In this document: in pieces, positions 32,340 through 45,088 of the stretch
Position numbering within the stretch: position 1 is the stretch's first letter
Layout of the letters: each line of letters starts with the position of its first letter
DNA from: Castor canadensis
Lineage: Eukaryota; Chordata; Mammalia; Rodentia; Castoridae
Direction of reading: 5' to 3'
DNA: 64,000 nt
Assembly (NCBI RefSeq): GCF_047511655.1
Contig: NC_133389.1
Location: forward strand, 29,363,501 to 29,427,500
The notes under the pieces: model-generated
The model's database searches: none
What the model saw: only the letters and a program-made list of their open reading frames with translations
What the model was told of the DNA's origin: nothing
Program-made: the position numbers and the translations under genes

Positions 32340-32860
32340 GTGGCTCTTAACCTTGTGTTCACATTTGAAGTTCCTGGAGGTCTTTATAAAGCTATCCCCA
32401 CACTAGGCCACCTCCCCAGAGACTCTGACTCAACCAGAGACAGTGCCCAGTATCGTCACCTTCAGAGGTCTCCCAAAGTCATTCTGTCCAATTGCAGTTG
32501 ACAATCACCACCTTAAGGCAAAGGGCCTGAGCCTTGACTACATGTCAGTCATCTGCAAAGCTTTATGAAATACTTGGGGGACCCCACCCCAAGACATTCT
32601 GATTCAGCTGGTCTGAGATGGGACCTCGGTTTTTAAGTTCTCTGGGTATTTCTCACCTGCAGCCAGGGTTGACAGTTGCCATTCTGGACCTGCAGTTCTC
32701 AACTTTGAGCCTGCATCAGGCTCCTTTGGTGAGCTCATTTGGTTCTGGACCTCACCAGAGTCTCTGGGTTAATAAGACTGGTGGGAGCCTTTCTAGCAAG
32801 TTCCTGAGGCATGCTGGTGCTGGCCAAGCGACTATATTTTGAGGATCACTGCTGTGGGTA
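32340..32860 (+). mobile_element. Cluster of MER5-type hAT (Charlie) remnants
   Basis: Three adjacent pieces (about 32340-32500, 32515-32690, 32690-32860). Each shows parts of the MER5 layout: 'gtggctcttaaccttgtgtt', 'ccacctccccagagactctg', 'ccccaccccaagacattctg', 'attcagctggtctgagatgg' and 'cctgcagttctcaactttg'. They are non-autonomous and long inactive. Confidence 0.7.
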
Positions 32861-35800
32861 GTGTTTTAACTCCACTGACCCTGTTGTGCTACATTCTGTT
32901 TTCCTGGTTGAGGGGTTATCCTCCCACCAATCAGCCTAACCCTGAGACTTCTGAAAGGTACCAAAGAACGTTTCTTCTTCTGAGCATTTTAAACATTTAA
33001 ATAAATATTATGGAATATTTTTAAAGCAAAGTAGCAGATTTATTGTCCCAGCGTGTAATTCAGGCTTAGCGTGCCTGAATTAAGAACTTATGTGTACCTA
33101 GGTTTAGGGTACATTTCGTGATCATAGCTTAAGTGGTTAGTGACTGGAAATTGGGACCCAAGTGAGAGTCACTTTGTGGCTAGTGCTGGAGTAGGGAGAA
33201 CTTACCTGGTCCATGTGGGTGAGGCCTTGGCTTTCTGACTCAGGCTCACAGCGCTCTGCCACACCTGTGCAAAACAAACACAGGTCACAATGAGGGAATG
33301 TGTGATAGCAACTGAAGCTGCGGTCCCTCCTTTCCCCTCCCACTTCATTGTGCTCTCAGGATTGGGTTGAAACCAACTAGTTAGTATCCAGTTTCTGCCT
33401 TGACCTCTTCTTCCTCCAACCAGGGGCAAATCCCTTGCTCTTCCCTCTGAAGGGGGAACCCAGCAGGGAGAACTCCAGCCCTATGGCCGCTCAGAATACC
33501 ACACTCAGTCACAACGTTCACAGGAAACCCTGCCAATCTTCAAAACTTATCATTTTACTGAAACAAGGAAAAAGCACACATCACTTCCCAGGACTACTTA
33601 CCAGCAAGTTCCCTCAGCCCCCAGGTAGCTGAGGACTCAGAGGAGGGAAAAATGAATTTGGAGCTCCAGAAATAGATGCTGTAAAGCTGTGTGTCAGAGG
33701 TCAGCAAATCCCTCATGGCATCCACTTTAATTTTAAATTCAATTCTAGTGAACTTGGTTTCTAATAATAAAGCAAACTAAGGGGATGAAAACAGGTGCTA
33801 GATACAGCAGGAACTGGCAGCTCATAGTCCAATAGTGAGGATGTTACAAAACCCAAATCCCCGTATCTCAGAAGCCATCAAGTGACCTGTGGCCACTTAG
33901 TGGGAGAGTATTTTGTACTAAAGGGCAAAAGAACATTTCAGCTCAATTCACCCTGCGATGTCCACAGCCTTTAAACATCAGTATATTATCTTTGAGAAAG
34001 CAAGGTGGCATTTTACAAGCTTTAGAGTTATTTCCATCCCAAACACTCAAAACCCACTCATAAAAGACTTGGGTGCTTAAGCGATCAGCCCTCAGTTATC
34101 TTGAAGTTCATGTGAGTGACATAGTTCATTGCTTAAGAATGCAGGATACCTGAGATGGGGAAATCCCTTCTTTTGGATGTCATTTCCCTCCAACTTTGGC
34201 CATTTTCTCTTGCTACCTCTTCCCCAAGAACAAAGGACAGGAGGGAGGGGAAATGGGCAAGCCCCTTCCGCCTTCCCATCCCAAAGGGCCCTTGTGGGTG
34301 GTGGATGGCATGGCCAGAACATCCTCTCTCAGCACCTCCAATTCTGCTTGTGGCATCCTTATTTAATGCACGTGGGAAGAGCAGTCAACTAAGACCAGGG
34401 CTAGCTCTATAGCAACTTAGGCCTGCTTAGGCCTGGCTTAATTTCTAAATTTAAGAGTGTGACTCTTTCTCCACAGGTCTGATTCCTAAACACTTTTATC
34501 GTCCATTTTCTCACTGGCTTCACTGGACCCTGGCAGGAGTCCAGAGCAGACATAGCCACCATTCTTGACTGAGGCCCAGGAAGATGGTGGTGATGTGTGC
34601 CAGGTCACTGTTGATAGGTGACTGGAGGGCTTGGGTTGGGTGACCAAGCTTTCCCAAGGTGGGAGGAGCTAGGGGCAGGAAACTGGCCAGTGTCCTGCTG
34701 TAACCCCCTGAGGTACTCCCTTCCTCCCATTGGAGTTATCTGGCTGATGTGCAGTCTAGTCCAGGCCTGGACTTCCACTGGTCTCACACACTGCACAGTG
34801 TCTATGTGGAGAAGCTATTTGGTATTCACTCCTATCATGGCCACACTCAAGGCACCAGAACCAGCAGCACAGAGTGGGAAGCTGTACCTGGTGGGAAAGG
34901 GGAGGCAGTTGTCACTTGGCAGTGACCAAGGCCAAACATCTAAACAAAGTGGGAATGTTCAGGGAATGGGTGTGAGGTCTGGTGATGCCAGCCCCGTGCT
35001 GCTGTGACCCTGTGGAAAAGGCTGGTGGATCCAAGTGGCAGCTCCTGTCAGCACACTGTGACTTCTGAACTAGGTATTCTGCTTAAGGTTACTTTGTGAG
35101 GCAGCCAGTCTTCTGTGGGCTCCCAAATTCTACACTCATTATTTAGGGGATATAGCAGGGACTCAGTGGCCTACAGATTTCCTTTCTGGACAGGACCGTC
35201 CTCTCTGCAGAAAGCCATCACACTTCTATAATACCATGTTGTCAGAACTTTGAAAATATATTTTTGTATAAAGGAACATTTCATCTCAGAAAGCAGACAG
35301 TGGGCTGCCTAGTGGTTCATCTGCCACCTCCTCCCCAAATAAAACCAGGAGAGATGCTGGAGGGCAGCAGCTGAGCTTAGAAGCCACTTGCCCTGGGCTC
35401 AGGTGCCCGTTGTCTGTAACTAGTGTGGCTTTAGCCCAGTGTGATATCCCTTTCCCAGAGGCCCTGCTAATGGGCTCCTGTGAAGGCAGCCAGAGGAGTT
35501 TGTCCCTGAGCAGTTAGTGGCACTGGCCGCATCCCCTGAGTGGCCTCTGTCAGTTCCTCAACCCATCCCTCCCTGTGTTCCTCTCCAAGAGCCAAGTCAT
35601 GCAGTGTGGTCTACCATCGAGCCTTCCCCACTGCAGAAAGAAAGGGAGTCTGAAGTGTGTTAGCCGGGATATTGAGAAATGCTTTCTGTGTCACAGGCTC
35701 CTCTCTTGCTCTGTTGGTTTGCTTCTCCTGGCCTGGAGAAAAATGCCTTGAGACTCTGGGGAGGAGGGGCCCCAACACTAACCTGTTTTTATTCAAATGT

Positions 35801-36009
35801 TGCTCTGGGAGCATTGGTTATGCATATGCCAGCAACACCATTCTAACTGCACACAGCTGTCCTTGGATAGTGATTCTGCAATGATCGCTGAGACTCAAGC
35901 CTAAAAACATCATCAGGGTACTTTTGTGTCTGTCACTGTGTTTGAAAGGCCCTCAATTTCTACCAATAAAACCAATCAAATGGTTCATCTGATAAAGACT
36001 ATGGTTCTG

Positions 36010-36045
<36 letters not shown>

Positions 36046-37840
36046 CACGTATGTGGCTGGACAGACTGACAGCAGACCAGCCCAATGTGGGAGATTGTCA
36101 GGTATTCTGAGGAGCTCATAGATACCATGGGCACATCTATGGGCAGTGTTGAGGGTCCATGAGAATCTGGTTTGTGGCATTCTAACCAGGGAAGGAGGTG
36201 GGCTCATAGGACAGGCTCAAAGACCAGATGACAATTTCAAGTGCAGCACTGACTTGACAGTGTTCCAGGTGATGTGGAGAGAGGATCTTGGGGCTTTGGT
36301 ACGAGAAAGAAGGGTACTTGGGGGGCTGGAGCAAGTAAGGTTTGAGATGGTTTCATACCAAGAAATGTTAGTGGAGTCCTAATGAAGTTGGAATTTTAGA
36401 TCCCAGGCCCAAACTCCTGGGGTTCTACGTGTCAGATCTCGCCACTAATCCCAATGATAAAATAAAATGATAAGTAATGGTGAAGGGCAGAGAAAAATGT
36501 AATATGCAGCCTTGGGTACAGCATGGTAAGAGGCAAAGGAAGCGCCTCAGCCCATCTTCAAGCATGTTCTGTGAGCTTTAGGTTTAAGTAGACAAAGAAT
36601 TAGGGCGAGGGAAGAAAGATAGAAAAAGAGTTCTGGCCGAAGGTGGGACTTGGTTGCTTATTATCTCAGTCCTGCTTTTGAGAGGAGCTCTCAGTTGCCA
36701 TTACTGGAAGGAAGCAATCTGTTCAGGATAAGCAAGTCATTGTGGTCTGTCCTGAGGAGGTTGTGGTACTCCTTTCCATGGGGACAGTTTCTTCTATCCC
36801 TCCTTGTAAAGATGTTATCAGTCAGTCCTGTCCTTTTGGGATTCAAGGTGCCTGCAAAACGACTGCAGAGAGAACGGCTCAGAGCAAAGAACATATATGA
36901 AATGGAGGCAGGGATGCCAAGCTTTTTTCCTGTTTTTGGTTTAAACATGGGCCCAAATAAGGAGTCAGTGCTTTTCAGCAAAAGCAGCTTTTAAGTACTT
37001 GTTATAATTGGAAGGTACAGAAAGTGGGAGGGCGGGGAGGGGACACTAGAGGTATGCAAAATTAATCAGTTTTGGTCAAATTGTGGTCTGGTTGGTCATT
37101 TTCTCAGTTCTGGTTCTGTGTGGCAGTGCTGGAGAAATTATTATCAAAGTCATTGTCACTGTCACTGCTTGGGGGGAAATTTGGTTCCCATAATAAGATG
37201 CCCATTCTTGGGGCGGGGAGTTCAGTTCCCATCATGGGGTAATTTCTGCTGCTTAGAAGACATTATGGAGTGATCTGTCTACAAGGCCCATTATTTCTGG
37301 AATCCAAGGTGACTGCAGGTTTAGGAAAATACCAGGGGACTTTCAGGCTCTTCTCCAGGGGTCTAAAACAGGACCTTGTAAGAGCTGGCAGTAAAATACC
37401 TTAGCTATTGTTACCTCAATGTCTTCATTCTTGATAGGTTAGGTAAACTGAGGCTAGTCAACCCTATCTTACCAGTTTTCAGACACTCCTTAAATGATTA
37501 GCATGCCTATGTGCAGAGCTGGGCAGGAATCTGACCCAAAGGAAAACAGACAGATACAAATGAGGGCAGAGATGCCATGCTTTACCCTGCTTTTAGTTAC
37601 TCACTGGCCATCTGTAGGTCCAAAGGAAGAGTCAGTGCTTTTAGAAATGCAGCTTTGAGTCACTGTTACAGAAACAGACTCCACAGCTCTGCAGTCTGGC
37701 CTCTCTTTAATCAAAGTTAGGAGTTACATCAAAGGCATGGGAGCACCAATAACCCCCTATAAAAAAATGAAAACCAATCTTTTTTTAATGACAGTATCTT
37801 TAAATGCACTTGGAGTAAGATTATATAAAAAAAATTATAA
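32861..37840. other. Intergenic, central part
   Basis: About 5 kb with little I can assign. A (TG)n run lies at about 36014-36041, followed by a purine/pyrimidine-alternating gcgtgcacgtatgtg stretch. AT-rich stretches occur near 33000-33020, 33725-33790 and 37780-37840. Short open frames (for example 34618-35007 and 36650-36994) have no recognisable product. Two segments near 36640-36990 and 37500-37680 share 'gcagggatgccaagcttttt'/'gcagagatgccatgcttta' and 'aaggagtcagtgctttt'/'gaagagtcagtgctttta', so they are diverged copies of one repeat. Confidence 0.5.
36014..36041. repeat. (TG)n microsatellite
   Basis: Uninterrupted TG dinucleotide run of about 14 units, followed by cgtgcacgtatgtgg. Confidence 0.95.
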
Positions 37841-38178
37841 GGACTGAGCATGGTGGTGCACACCTGTACTCCCAGCTACATGGTAGGCAGAGATGGGAGG
37901 ATCACAGTTTGAGGCCAGAGTGGGCAAAGGTTAGTGAGAGACCTCTCTCAAACAAATAGTTGGGTGCTGGTGGCTCATGCCTGTAATCCTAGCTACTCAG
38001 AGGCAGAGATCAGGAGGACTGCAGTTTGAAGCCAGCCCCTGGCAAATAGTTCCAAAGACCCTATTTCGAAAAAATCCATCACAAAAAAGGTCTGAAAGAG
38101 TGGCTCAAGCAATGAGTGCCTACCTAGTAAGTGTGAAGCTCTGAATTCAAATCCCTGTGCCACCAAAACCCAGAAAAA
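37841..38178 (+). mobile_element. Composite SINE A: two B1-like monomers + ID-like unit
   Basis: First monomer from 'gagcatggtggtgcacacct' (37845), second from 'gttgggtgctggtggctcat' (37959), ID-like unit from 'agagtggctcaagcaatgag' (38097) to 'tgaattcaaatccctgtgcc' and an A-rich tail. Confidence 0.85.
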
Positions 38179-38187
38179 CAACTTTTA

Positions 38188-38513
38188 GACTGGGCTCAGT
38201 GGCTTATGCCTATAATCTTAGCTATTTGGGAGGTAAAGACTGGGAGAATCAGGGTTCAAGGCTAGCTGGGGCAAAACGTTTGCCAAGACCCCCATCCTAA
38301 CTAATGTCTGGGCACAGTGGTGTGCACCTGTCATACCACCTACATGGGAAAGCACAAATAGGAGGATCAAGATCAAGGCCAGCTCAGGCATAAAGTGAGA
38401 CCCTATCTCAAAAATAACCAAAAGAAAAAAGGACCAAGGGCTTAAGTGCTAGAGAGTCTGCCTAGCAAGCATTAGGCCCTGTGTTCAAACCCCAGTACTG
38501 CCAAAAAACAAAC
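38188..38513 (+). mobile_element. Composite SINE B: two B1-like monomers + ID-like unit
   Basis: Monomers start at 'gactgggctcagtggcttat' (38188) and 'tctgggcacagtggtgtgca' (38307). The ID-like unit (about 38436-38505) contains 'gcctagcaagcattaggccc' and 'gttcaaaccccagtactgcc', then an A-rich tail. It lies directly after copy A in the same orientation. Confidence 0.85.
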
Positions 38514-38520
38514 AGCCCCC

Positions 38521-38745
38521 ACAAACAGTTGGGTGTAGAGGTGTATGACTATAATCTCAGCTAGGTGGGAGATGGGGGTAGGAGGATCCTGGTATGCGGC
38601 TGGCCCCAGGCAAAAGTGTAAGACCTTCTCTGAAAAATAAACTAAAAGCAAAAAGGGCTGGGGCATGGCTCAAGTATTCAGTGCTTATCTAGCAACACAA
38701 AGCCCTGAGTTCAAACCTCAGTACTGCTAAAAAAATTTTTTTAAT
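38521..38745 (+). mobile_element. Composite SINE C: one B1-like monomer + ID-like unit
   Basis: One monomer ('gttgggtgtagaggtgtatg') and an ID-like unit ('ggcatggctcaagtattcag', 'gttcaaacctcagtactgct') with an A/T-rich tail. Third consecutive copy, same orientation. Confidence 0.85.
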
Positions 38746-41460
38746 TCATGTGCAAAATACCTGACTGGGGCCTGTTAGCCTTGTGAGATGTAGATAAGAT
38801 GGTTTACATTCCCCAAATCTGCATCTTTGGAATGATGGAAGCCTTCACCCTGAAAGCTCCCAAGGGCTGATGTTTTTCAGTCTGAAGGCTCCTTTGCCTT
38901 CAGATCTTGTGTGGAGCTGTTTCTGCTTTATAGCTGTTGGCCATCCAGTCGTTAGACACCATCCTTTCCTTGGTGTCAACAGTCACACTGCAGGTTCCAG
39001 AGTGCGGTAAGAGGTGATGGGGGAGGGCTGGAAACCACTTCCAGAGGGGCAGGCTCCAACACAGGCAGTCCAGTCACTGGCTAGCCCTCAACAAGGGCTC
39101 TCCTTATGGCCTGGCCTCACCCCCATCTCTCTGGTCCCTCTCTTCCACCTCTTCCTGTCCTCATCTCCCCAGCTTCCTCTCAACAGCAGAACACACTGCT
39201 GTCCTTTTCTCTGCAGCTTTTAAGCATTCTCTGAGTATCTGGCCTCCTGCTGAGCCGGATCTCAGCTCACGTCCCATCTTCCACTTGCCAAAGGGGTTTT
39301 CTCAAAGGGAGAGCATCTCCTCTGTAAGACAAAGTTGGTGACAACTGTAAGATGTTTAAATGTTCCATTATTGTAACTGTAAAATGCTAAACACTGAAAC
39401 AACAACTATGCAACCTAAGGATATTCTTTGAGGAGCTTCCCCAAGACCTGTGCACTGGTCTTCTAGTATATCATAGGAAGAGAAAGAGCTGTCAATCTTC
39501 CATAAAAATAGCAGGTGACTTCCATAAATAATTTTGAATGAATGAATGTATGAATGAGCTGGGGGATGGAAGGTGATTGTAGTTCATTTATTTATTTGAT
39601 ATCATTTATCAATGTTATTTGTCACTTTTTTCATTCAACAATGAATGCATTGGGCCAGGCTCCTTAAAGATTTGGAAACACAAGAGTAAGAAAACAACCA
39701 CCCAGTCACCCCAATCATGGAATAGAGTCTTACTAGAGAAATAGAGGTAATAATAATAATAATAATATTTAAACATTTAATTATTAGCTGTGGTTCAAAG
39801 GAGCTGTAAGCGCTGTGAGTCTTAGCCAGGCAGAGCAGGCCTGGTGTCTAGCACCATGGAGAGCTCCTCCAGAGTGACTGTAGGGGAAGCCATGCCAAGC
39901 CTTAGGATCCTGAGGAAAGCTTGTCTGGCTTTTGCCAGGCCAGCCAGAGATAAAGCAGAAGAGCTGGACACAGAAAGACCCTGTGGGCAAGGGGTGGATC
40001 ATATAAATGCAGTTAATTTGAGTTCTCAGGTAGCTGGTCCTTGAAGGAGGAAGAACATGAGATCAGATTGCCACTAAAGAAGCTTTCTCTGGCTGTATGT
40101 GGAATGTGGGATTGCTGGGGACAGGAGTGCCTGAAGAGAGACCAGTTAGGAGGAAGCTTCTGCTGGTAGCCAGGCCTGGGTGGATGGATTGATGGGATGA
40201 TGGGTAGCTTGGGAGTGGTGTGGCAGTGACAGGGCTGATAGCTACCAAGGAAATAATGGAATAAGCAGGCAAATCAACAGAGGTGTGCTGGGTGGGAGAG
40301 GGAGGAGAAAGGATAGGATCACCGGTGAGAAAACTTGCTTAGTGGAGACATGGAAGTTAAGATGTCACCCTCTGAGGGTGCGATTGCTTCAGGGAGGATA
40401 GAGATTGGTGCCATAAGATAGGAAATTGGAAGTTTCAGCAAGGCCCAAACTGCAGTGGATGCTGCTTCCCACACAAATCAGCAGAAAGCCAGTCCAACTA
40501 TTCTTGGGCCCTATGGTAGAGCAAAGACACAAAAGGGATGGCAGAAAGTTGATAGAATTGTTGCATTAAAAGAGATTTCATGGACAGAACTGTGATGTAA
40601 AGACCCCACCCCCACCTCCAAAATAGCAGAGTAAGGTGGGGTTTTTCCTGCCTTGCGACTGTAGATTTGGTGAAAGGGGCTCTCTGGGACCCCCAGAGAG
40701 TGGCTGTGGATTTCCAGAGCATTGGAGCCCTGTTCTTGGTAAGGGTGCAGAGTTAGACGATGGGTGGGTTGCGTCATAGTGGTGTAAGTCCTGATGGTAA
40801 GGATGTGTGGCAGAAAGATCAACCAGGGATCACTTACTTATAAAGGGATTTTTGTAGTTAGGGTGAGGCGACATTGGCAGGGAAGGCTGTGGGGTGTACT
40901 ACTGGGGCCAGAGGTGAGATTAGGAACGACCTGTCCCCAGGAGAGGCACACAGTGGCCAGGGAGCCTGCTAAGAGGGAAGTCTGGGAATAAAGATGAAAG
41001 CATTCTGAGTAAGAGTTGACTTTAATCATCTGTGAAGCCCGTGGGAATACAGAAGTCCTCTCAGGAAAGTGGCCTAGCCCTGTGGGAGAACACAGGCTGG
41101 TGTGTGTCAGAATCTGCAGTCACCAAGAGATAGAGGCTAACAGGGTCAAGGGCAATTGCTGCCACCCCAGGGGTATCCACTCAGCTGCTGAGATGGGGAA
41201 GTCTGAGTCTCCTGAAGATTCAGCATGGGCTTCTGCCATGGACTGTACTGTGCTGACAGTGACTGACTGGAGACTTGTCACTTGTGTTTGCAAAACTTTT
41301 AGACGACCTGATAATGACCCAAAAAAAAGTCACACGTTCGTCCCAGATTTCATCTAGCTTCAGGGGAAGAATTTTCTTGACCAAGCAAAAATAAAGGTGC
41401 ATTTGATCTTATCCATGAGTCCTGCTTGTTCAATGTACCTTGTCCAGAAGCTATTTCAAA
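38746..41460. other. Intergenic, distal part 1
   Basis: Contains an L2-like segment (about 39040-39260), a GAAT/AAT-rich stretch (39535-39560 and 39750-39770) and an old 'ttcattcaacaatgaatgca' repeat (about 39630-39720). 39780-41040 is sequence I cannot assign; its open frames are short and unrecognised. Confidence 0.5.
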
Positions 41461-41470
41461 ATAACGAGCT

Positions 41471-41562
41471 GGGCTGGTGGAGTGGCTCAAGTGGTATAGC
41501 ACTTGCTTAGCAAGTGTGAGGCCCTGAATTCAAACCCCAGTACTGCCAAAAAAAAAAAAAAA
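41471..41562 (+). mobile_element. tRNA/ID-like SINE, plus strand, with A-tail
   Basis: 'gggctggtggagtggctcaa', 'gcacttgcttagcaagtgtg', 'attcaaaccccagtactgcc' and an A-run of about 15. It is the sense version of the unit seen antisense elsewhere and shows the Pol III box A/B spacing of a tRNA-derived SINE. Confidence 0.9.
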
Positions 41563-41981
41563 TGCTGGTGCATTTTTGGTAAGACCAAACGGGAGAGGTA
41601 GCAGGGAGGTGAGGACAGTTTCATGGGGCACTGATGACCAGGTCTTGGATTACGAATTGGAACTTGCCAGTCAGAAGAGTCAGGGCATTAACAAGTGGGT
41701 CCTGATATAATGTCAGCAGGGAGTGAAAGAATTTCCACAGTGCAGTCACAGGGGGTGGGGTGGAGGAGACGGGGACAGGGCTGGAATAGTAGATAGCACT
41801 AAGGTTGTTTTGGGGGGAGGGGGATCTTGTAAAAGAGGCAAAGGAATTGGTGATGTTTTCCAGGAAACTGGACAAAAAGGGAATGAATGAAGTGTTCATG
41901 TCATTTCCTCAAAAAGTGATTTTGGCAGTAGGATTCTGCCCGTGAAGATGATAGCCTGCAGGAAATGGGAGAGATCTGTAG

Positions 41982-41995
41982 CCACCAGGGGGCGC
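41982..41995 (+). promoter_or_regulatory. CTCF-like motif (perfect core)
   Basis: CCACCAGGGGGCGC matches the vertebrate CTCF core consensus CCASYAGRKGGCRS at all 14 positions. It sits in non-SINE sequence of the ST8SIA5-LOXHD1 interval. Binding is inferred from the motif only. Confidence 0.65.
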
Positions 41996-42762
41996 AGTCA
42001 CAGTGAGAGGAGGGAGGCAGGGACTAGAGTCAGCTGCCAGAGGAGAGAGGATGGGTCTCACTACAAATGTGTGTTCTAAGATATTTGCCCTTGATAATGG
42101 GGTGACCTTATGTGCTTTTTATCAGGATGGTGAGGCCATTCAGGAAGAGTGGGGCTGGTAGAAATGGGGCAGATGGAAACTAGAGAGGTTGGAGGATAAG
42201 GAGTGAGAGGGAGGCATCAGGATTTTACTCTAAGTGACAGGAAGACTTTGGAGCATGGAAGCTGGGGAGTGACGTGATCTGACTGATTTTGAAGTAAAAT
42301 CCTCTGGCTGCTGTGAGCAGAGTGTATTGGAGGGGGTGTAAGTAGTAGATGGCTTGCTTTCCTAACACTCCAGGTAGCTGGAACAAGTGAGAAGGTTTGC
42401 CCAAGTGGCTGTGGGCACTCACATTCCAATGAAACAAGAAAACCACCTGGTAACACTGCATCGCTCTCCTGCTCCAGGATAGAAATGGCACATACTGAGA
42501 CACCCGACCTTTAATGAGAAATCAGGGACATGTGGTAAGTGGGGGCCACAGGGAGGAGCCAGAGCTGGCAGGACACGTACTCAGGTTCTTTGAGTTCATA
42601 CAGGCTCGTCATCACCCCCTTCCTACTCCATAGTTGTAGTTGGCTCATTCATTTACCATTTCTTGAGAGCTACATTCCTTCTCTGCTAGGTACTGGGAGG
42701 GTACACAGAGCTTGCTTGTTTGGAAGGAGTTGCGATCAGGAGGAAGGATAGAGTTTGGGGTA

Positions 42763-43330
42763 GATTGAATTACTGTCCCAATTCTTCAACCCTCACTGTG
42801 CACACACCCTTTGCCACGCAACTATACAGACCCCCCAACAAAGGCAGAGGGCACTTCCCCAGCCCTTGACTCTGGACTTGGCCATGCGTGTTGCATTGTT
42901 TGGTCAAAGGATGTTAGCAGATGGAATGTATTGAAGGCTGCCAAGGTGCTTGCAATAGGGGTGCTCCCCAGTCCCTGCCTCTGCATTTCCACCATGGCCA
43001 AGAGAAGTGCTTTCCCTGGGGGTGGCTCAGATTGAATCCATGCAGAGCAGAGATGTCCCTGCAAAGCCAAGCAGTCCCTTAGCTTAAAGCAGAGCTGCCA
43101 GCTGAGCCCAGCATAGATGAGTCACCCCAACCTGATCTCAAAAAGTGAGAAAAAATGCTTACACTTTGGAAATTTTTGTGGTTGCTTGTTACATAGCAAG
43201 TGCTGGCTGATAGGAAAATGCATGCAAATGCCCTGCTGTCAGAGTGAACTAAGGCTTGTAGAAGAAAAGCAGTAGGTGTGTTTAGAAAGCAGGGATTTCT
43301 TCAGTTTATCCACAGTGTGGCTTTCCTAAG
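42763..43330 (+). mobile_element. MLT1-like LTR (diverged)
   Basis: 'gattgaattactgtcccaat', 'ttgactctggacttggccat', 'tcaaaggatgttagcagatg' and 'gagctgccagctgagcccag' follow MLT1 layout in plus orientation. 42040-42440 upstream also looks like old repeat ('gggagtgacgtgatctgact', 'atcctctggctgctgtgagc') that I cannot name. Confidence 0.55.
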
Positions 43331-44454
43331 GGGAGGTTATAGAGAACCGTTAGTGTTACCTTGAGGAGCTTGAATTCTGCCAATGTCACGGACACTTGTC
43401 ATTTTTCTGGTAACCCAGCATCTTCATCCCCTTCTGAAACTGGAGAAGAGCTCAGCTTCTGATGTAGGAGTCGGACATGCCAATTATTCCCCTCCTCAGC
43501 CTCCTTTTTTAAAGCAAGGGGACAGACACATGACAAAGGCTCAACCAATCAGATGCACAAGCTCTGGCTGATTGGCAAAAGGCAACAGAGTCCATTCTGG
43601 GGAGGGAAGACCAACGGGGTAGGCAGCAGCTGCCCATGCTGGAGCGTGGTGGTACAAACGGCATGTCCAGGTTCAGCTTTGGTGACAGTAGGGTCCATCT
43701 GGGAATCATCTCCAGGTTGCAGCCTCTAAAAGATAAATCCTGAGATCTTCATCATTTTAAAATAAATCTTTTTTAAAACTTACATTACCAGTGTTGATTT
43801 CTGTTGCTTACAATCCAGAACCCTGGCTGATAAAATTCTGTTGCACTGGAGTATAAGTTAAGGTTTCTGATGCCAAGAGTGACATGGTCAAAACCATTCA
43901 GCAGTAGGAGAATACACTCGAAGGAGAAGGAGACCAAGGCAACAAGATCTCTTTGCACAATTGTGTCTGTGTGCACGTGCACATGAAAATGATCAATGGA
44001 ATAAGCAGAATTTTTTTTAACCAGAGGTTTTGGTACCAAAAATCACCCTGTCTGTCCTTTGTGCTTTCATCAGCACACAGAAGTGGCTGGGAATTCAAGA
44101 GTCAGTGGTAACAATGAAAATTCCTAATCGTGCTACACAGTTCAGGGGTTCAGGCTAAGAAAAGAGAGGGGAGGATGGGGCTGGCACTCAGGCCTACTCC
44201 TACTTCCTCTGATCTAGCCCTGTCTGGAATGAGGGGTGCTTTGCAAAGCACATCCTGAGCACCTGTGCTGCCAGCCACATGCAGGATCCTCACACCAAAG
44301 AGCCTGGGATGGGCATCACAGGCTGGACCCAGCTACGCTGTCATGTGGACATGGGAAGGAAGCATCTCATGCAGGACATCTGAGAGAGACAAGTGGAGCT
44401 CATGTCCTGTTCCTGAGGCCATGCACTGCCTCCTCATGCTCCCTGATCGTCCAT
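43331..44454. other. Intergenic, distal part 2
   Basis: No gene or clear repeat recognised. Open frames at 43383-43709, 43785-44098 and 44236-44507 are short and overlap on opposite strands. An AT-rich segment lies near 43750-43790. Confidence 0.5.
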
Positions 44455-44830
44455 CCCTCCCACACACTAATCCCTGGCTACCACTGGCCTGTTTTCTGAT
44501 TCTATAGTGTTACCTTCTTGAGAATGTTATATAAATGTGATCCTACAGTATGAAGTGTTTTCCTGCTTACTTTCTTTCACTTAGGATAATTCTTCTACAC
44601 ACAAGTGTAGCCTTACTTCTTTTTGTTACTGAGAAGTGTTCCTTTGCAAAGGTGTACCTTGATTTGTTCACTCACTGGCCAATTGATGAGTATCTGAGTT
44701 ATTTATAGTTTGGGGCTATTATGAAAAAATCTGTGTACAAGCATTCACATTCAGATCCCGTGTAGACATACATTTTCACTTCTCTGAGGTAAATGCCCAG
44801 TAGTGGAGTTTCTGAGTTGTGCCAGAGTGT
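44455..44830 (+). mobile_element. Old L1 3' end
   Basis: 'ctaccactggcctgttttct', 'tataaatgtgatcctacagt', 'ctttcacttaggataattct', 'tgagttatttatagtttggg' and 'gaggtaaatgcccagtagtg' follow the L1M 3' untranslated end. Confidence 0.8.
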
Positions 44831-44947
44831 TTATTTAGTGGTATAAGAGAGTCTGGCTCCTTCGGCAAGTGACTGCACCATTTTACATTCTCTCCTGCAG
44901 TTTGATAGTTCTGCTTCCTCCATGTTCCTGCTAGTTTCCTTTTGTTT

Positions 44948-45088
44948 TAGAGGAAGAGTTTCAGTTCATAGTCCAAGCTGGCCTTGAACTCCCTATGTAG
45001 CCCAGGTTGGCCTTGAACTTGAGCTCTTCTTGCCTTAGGTTCCCAAGTGCTGGGATTATAGTCATGAGCACCACACCCAGTTTATTCG
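44948..45088 (-). mobile_element. B1-type SINE, antisense
   Basis: 'ctggccttgaactccctatg', 'gcccaggttggccttgaact', 'cccaagtgctgggattatag' and 'gagcaccacacccag'. It seems to hold an internal duplication (two 'ctggccttgaact'/'ttggccttgaact' copies 28-29 bp apart). Confidence 0.8.

Noticed and set aside
31950-32340. Possible processed pseudogene on the minus strand (lysine-rich pieces in several frames)
   Set aside because: I could not match any frame to a known protein and found no flanking duplication or poly(A) boundary. A translated search of this interval would settle it; a hit to one gene with frameshifts would support a retrocopy.
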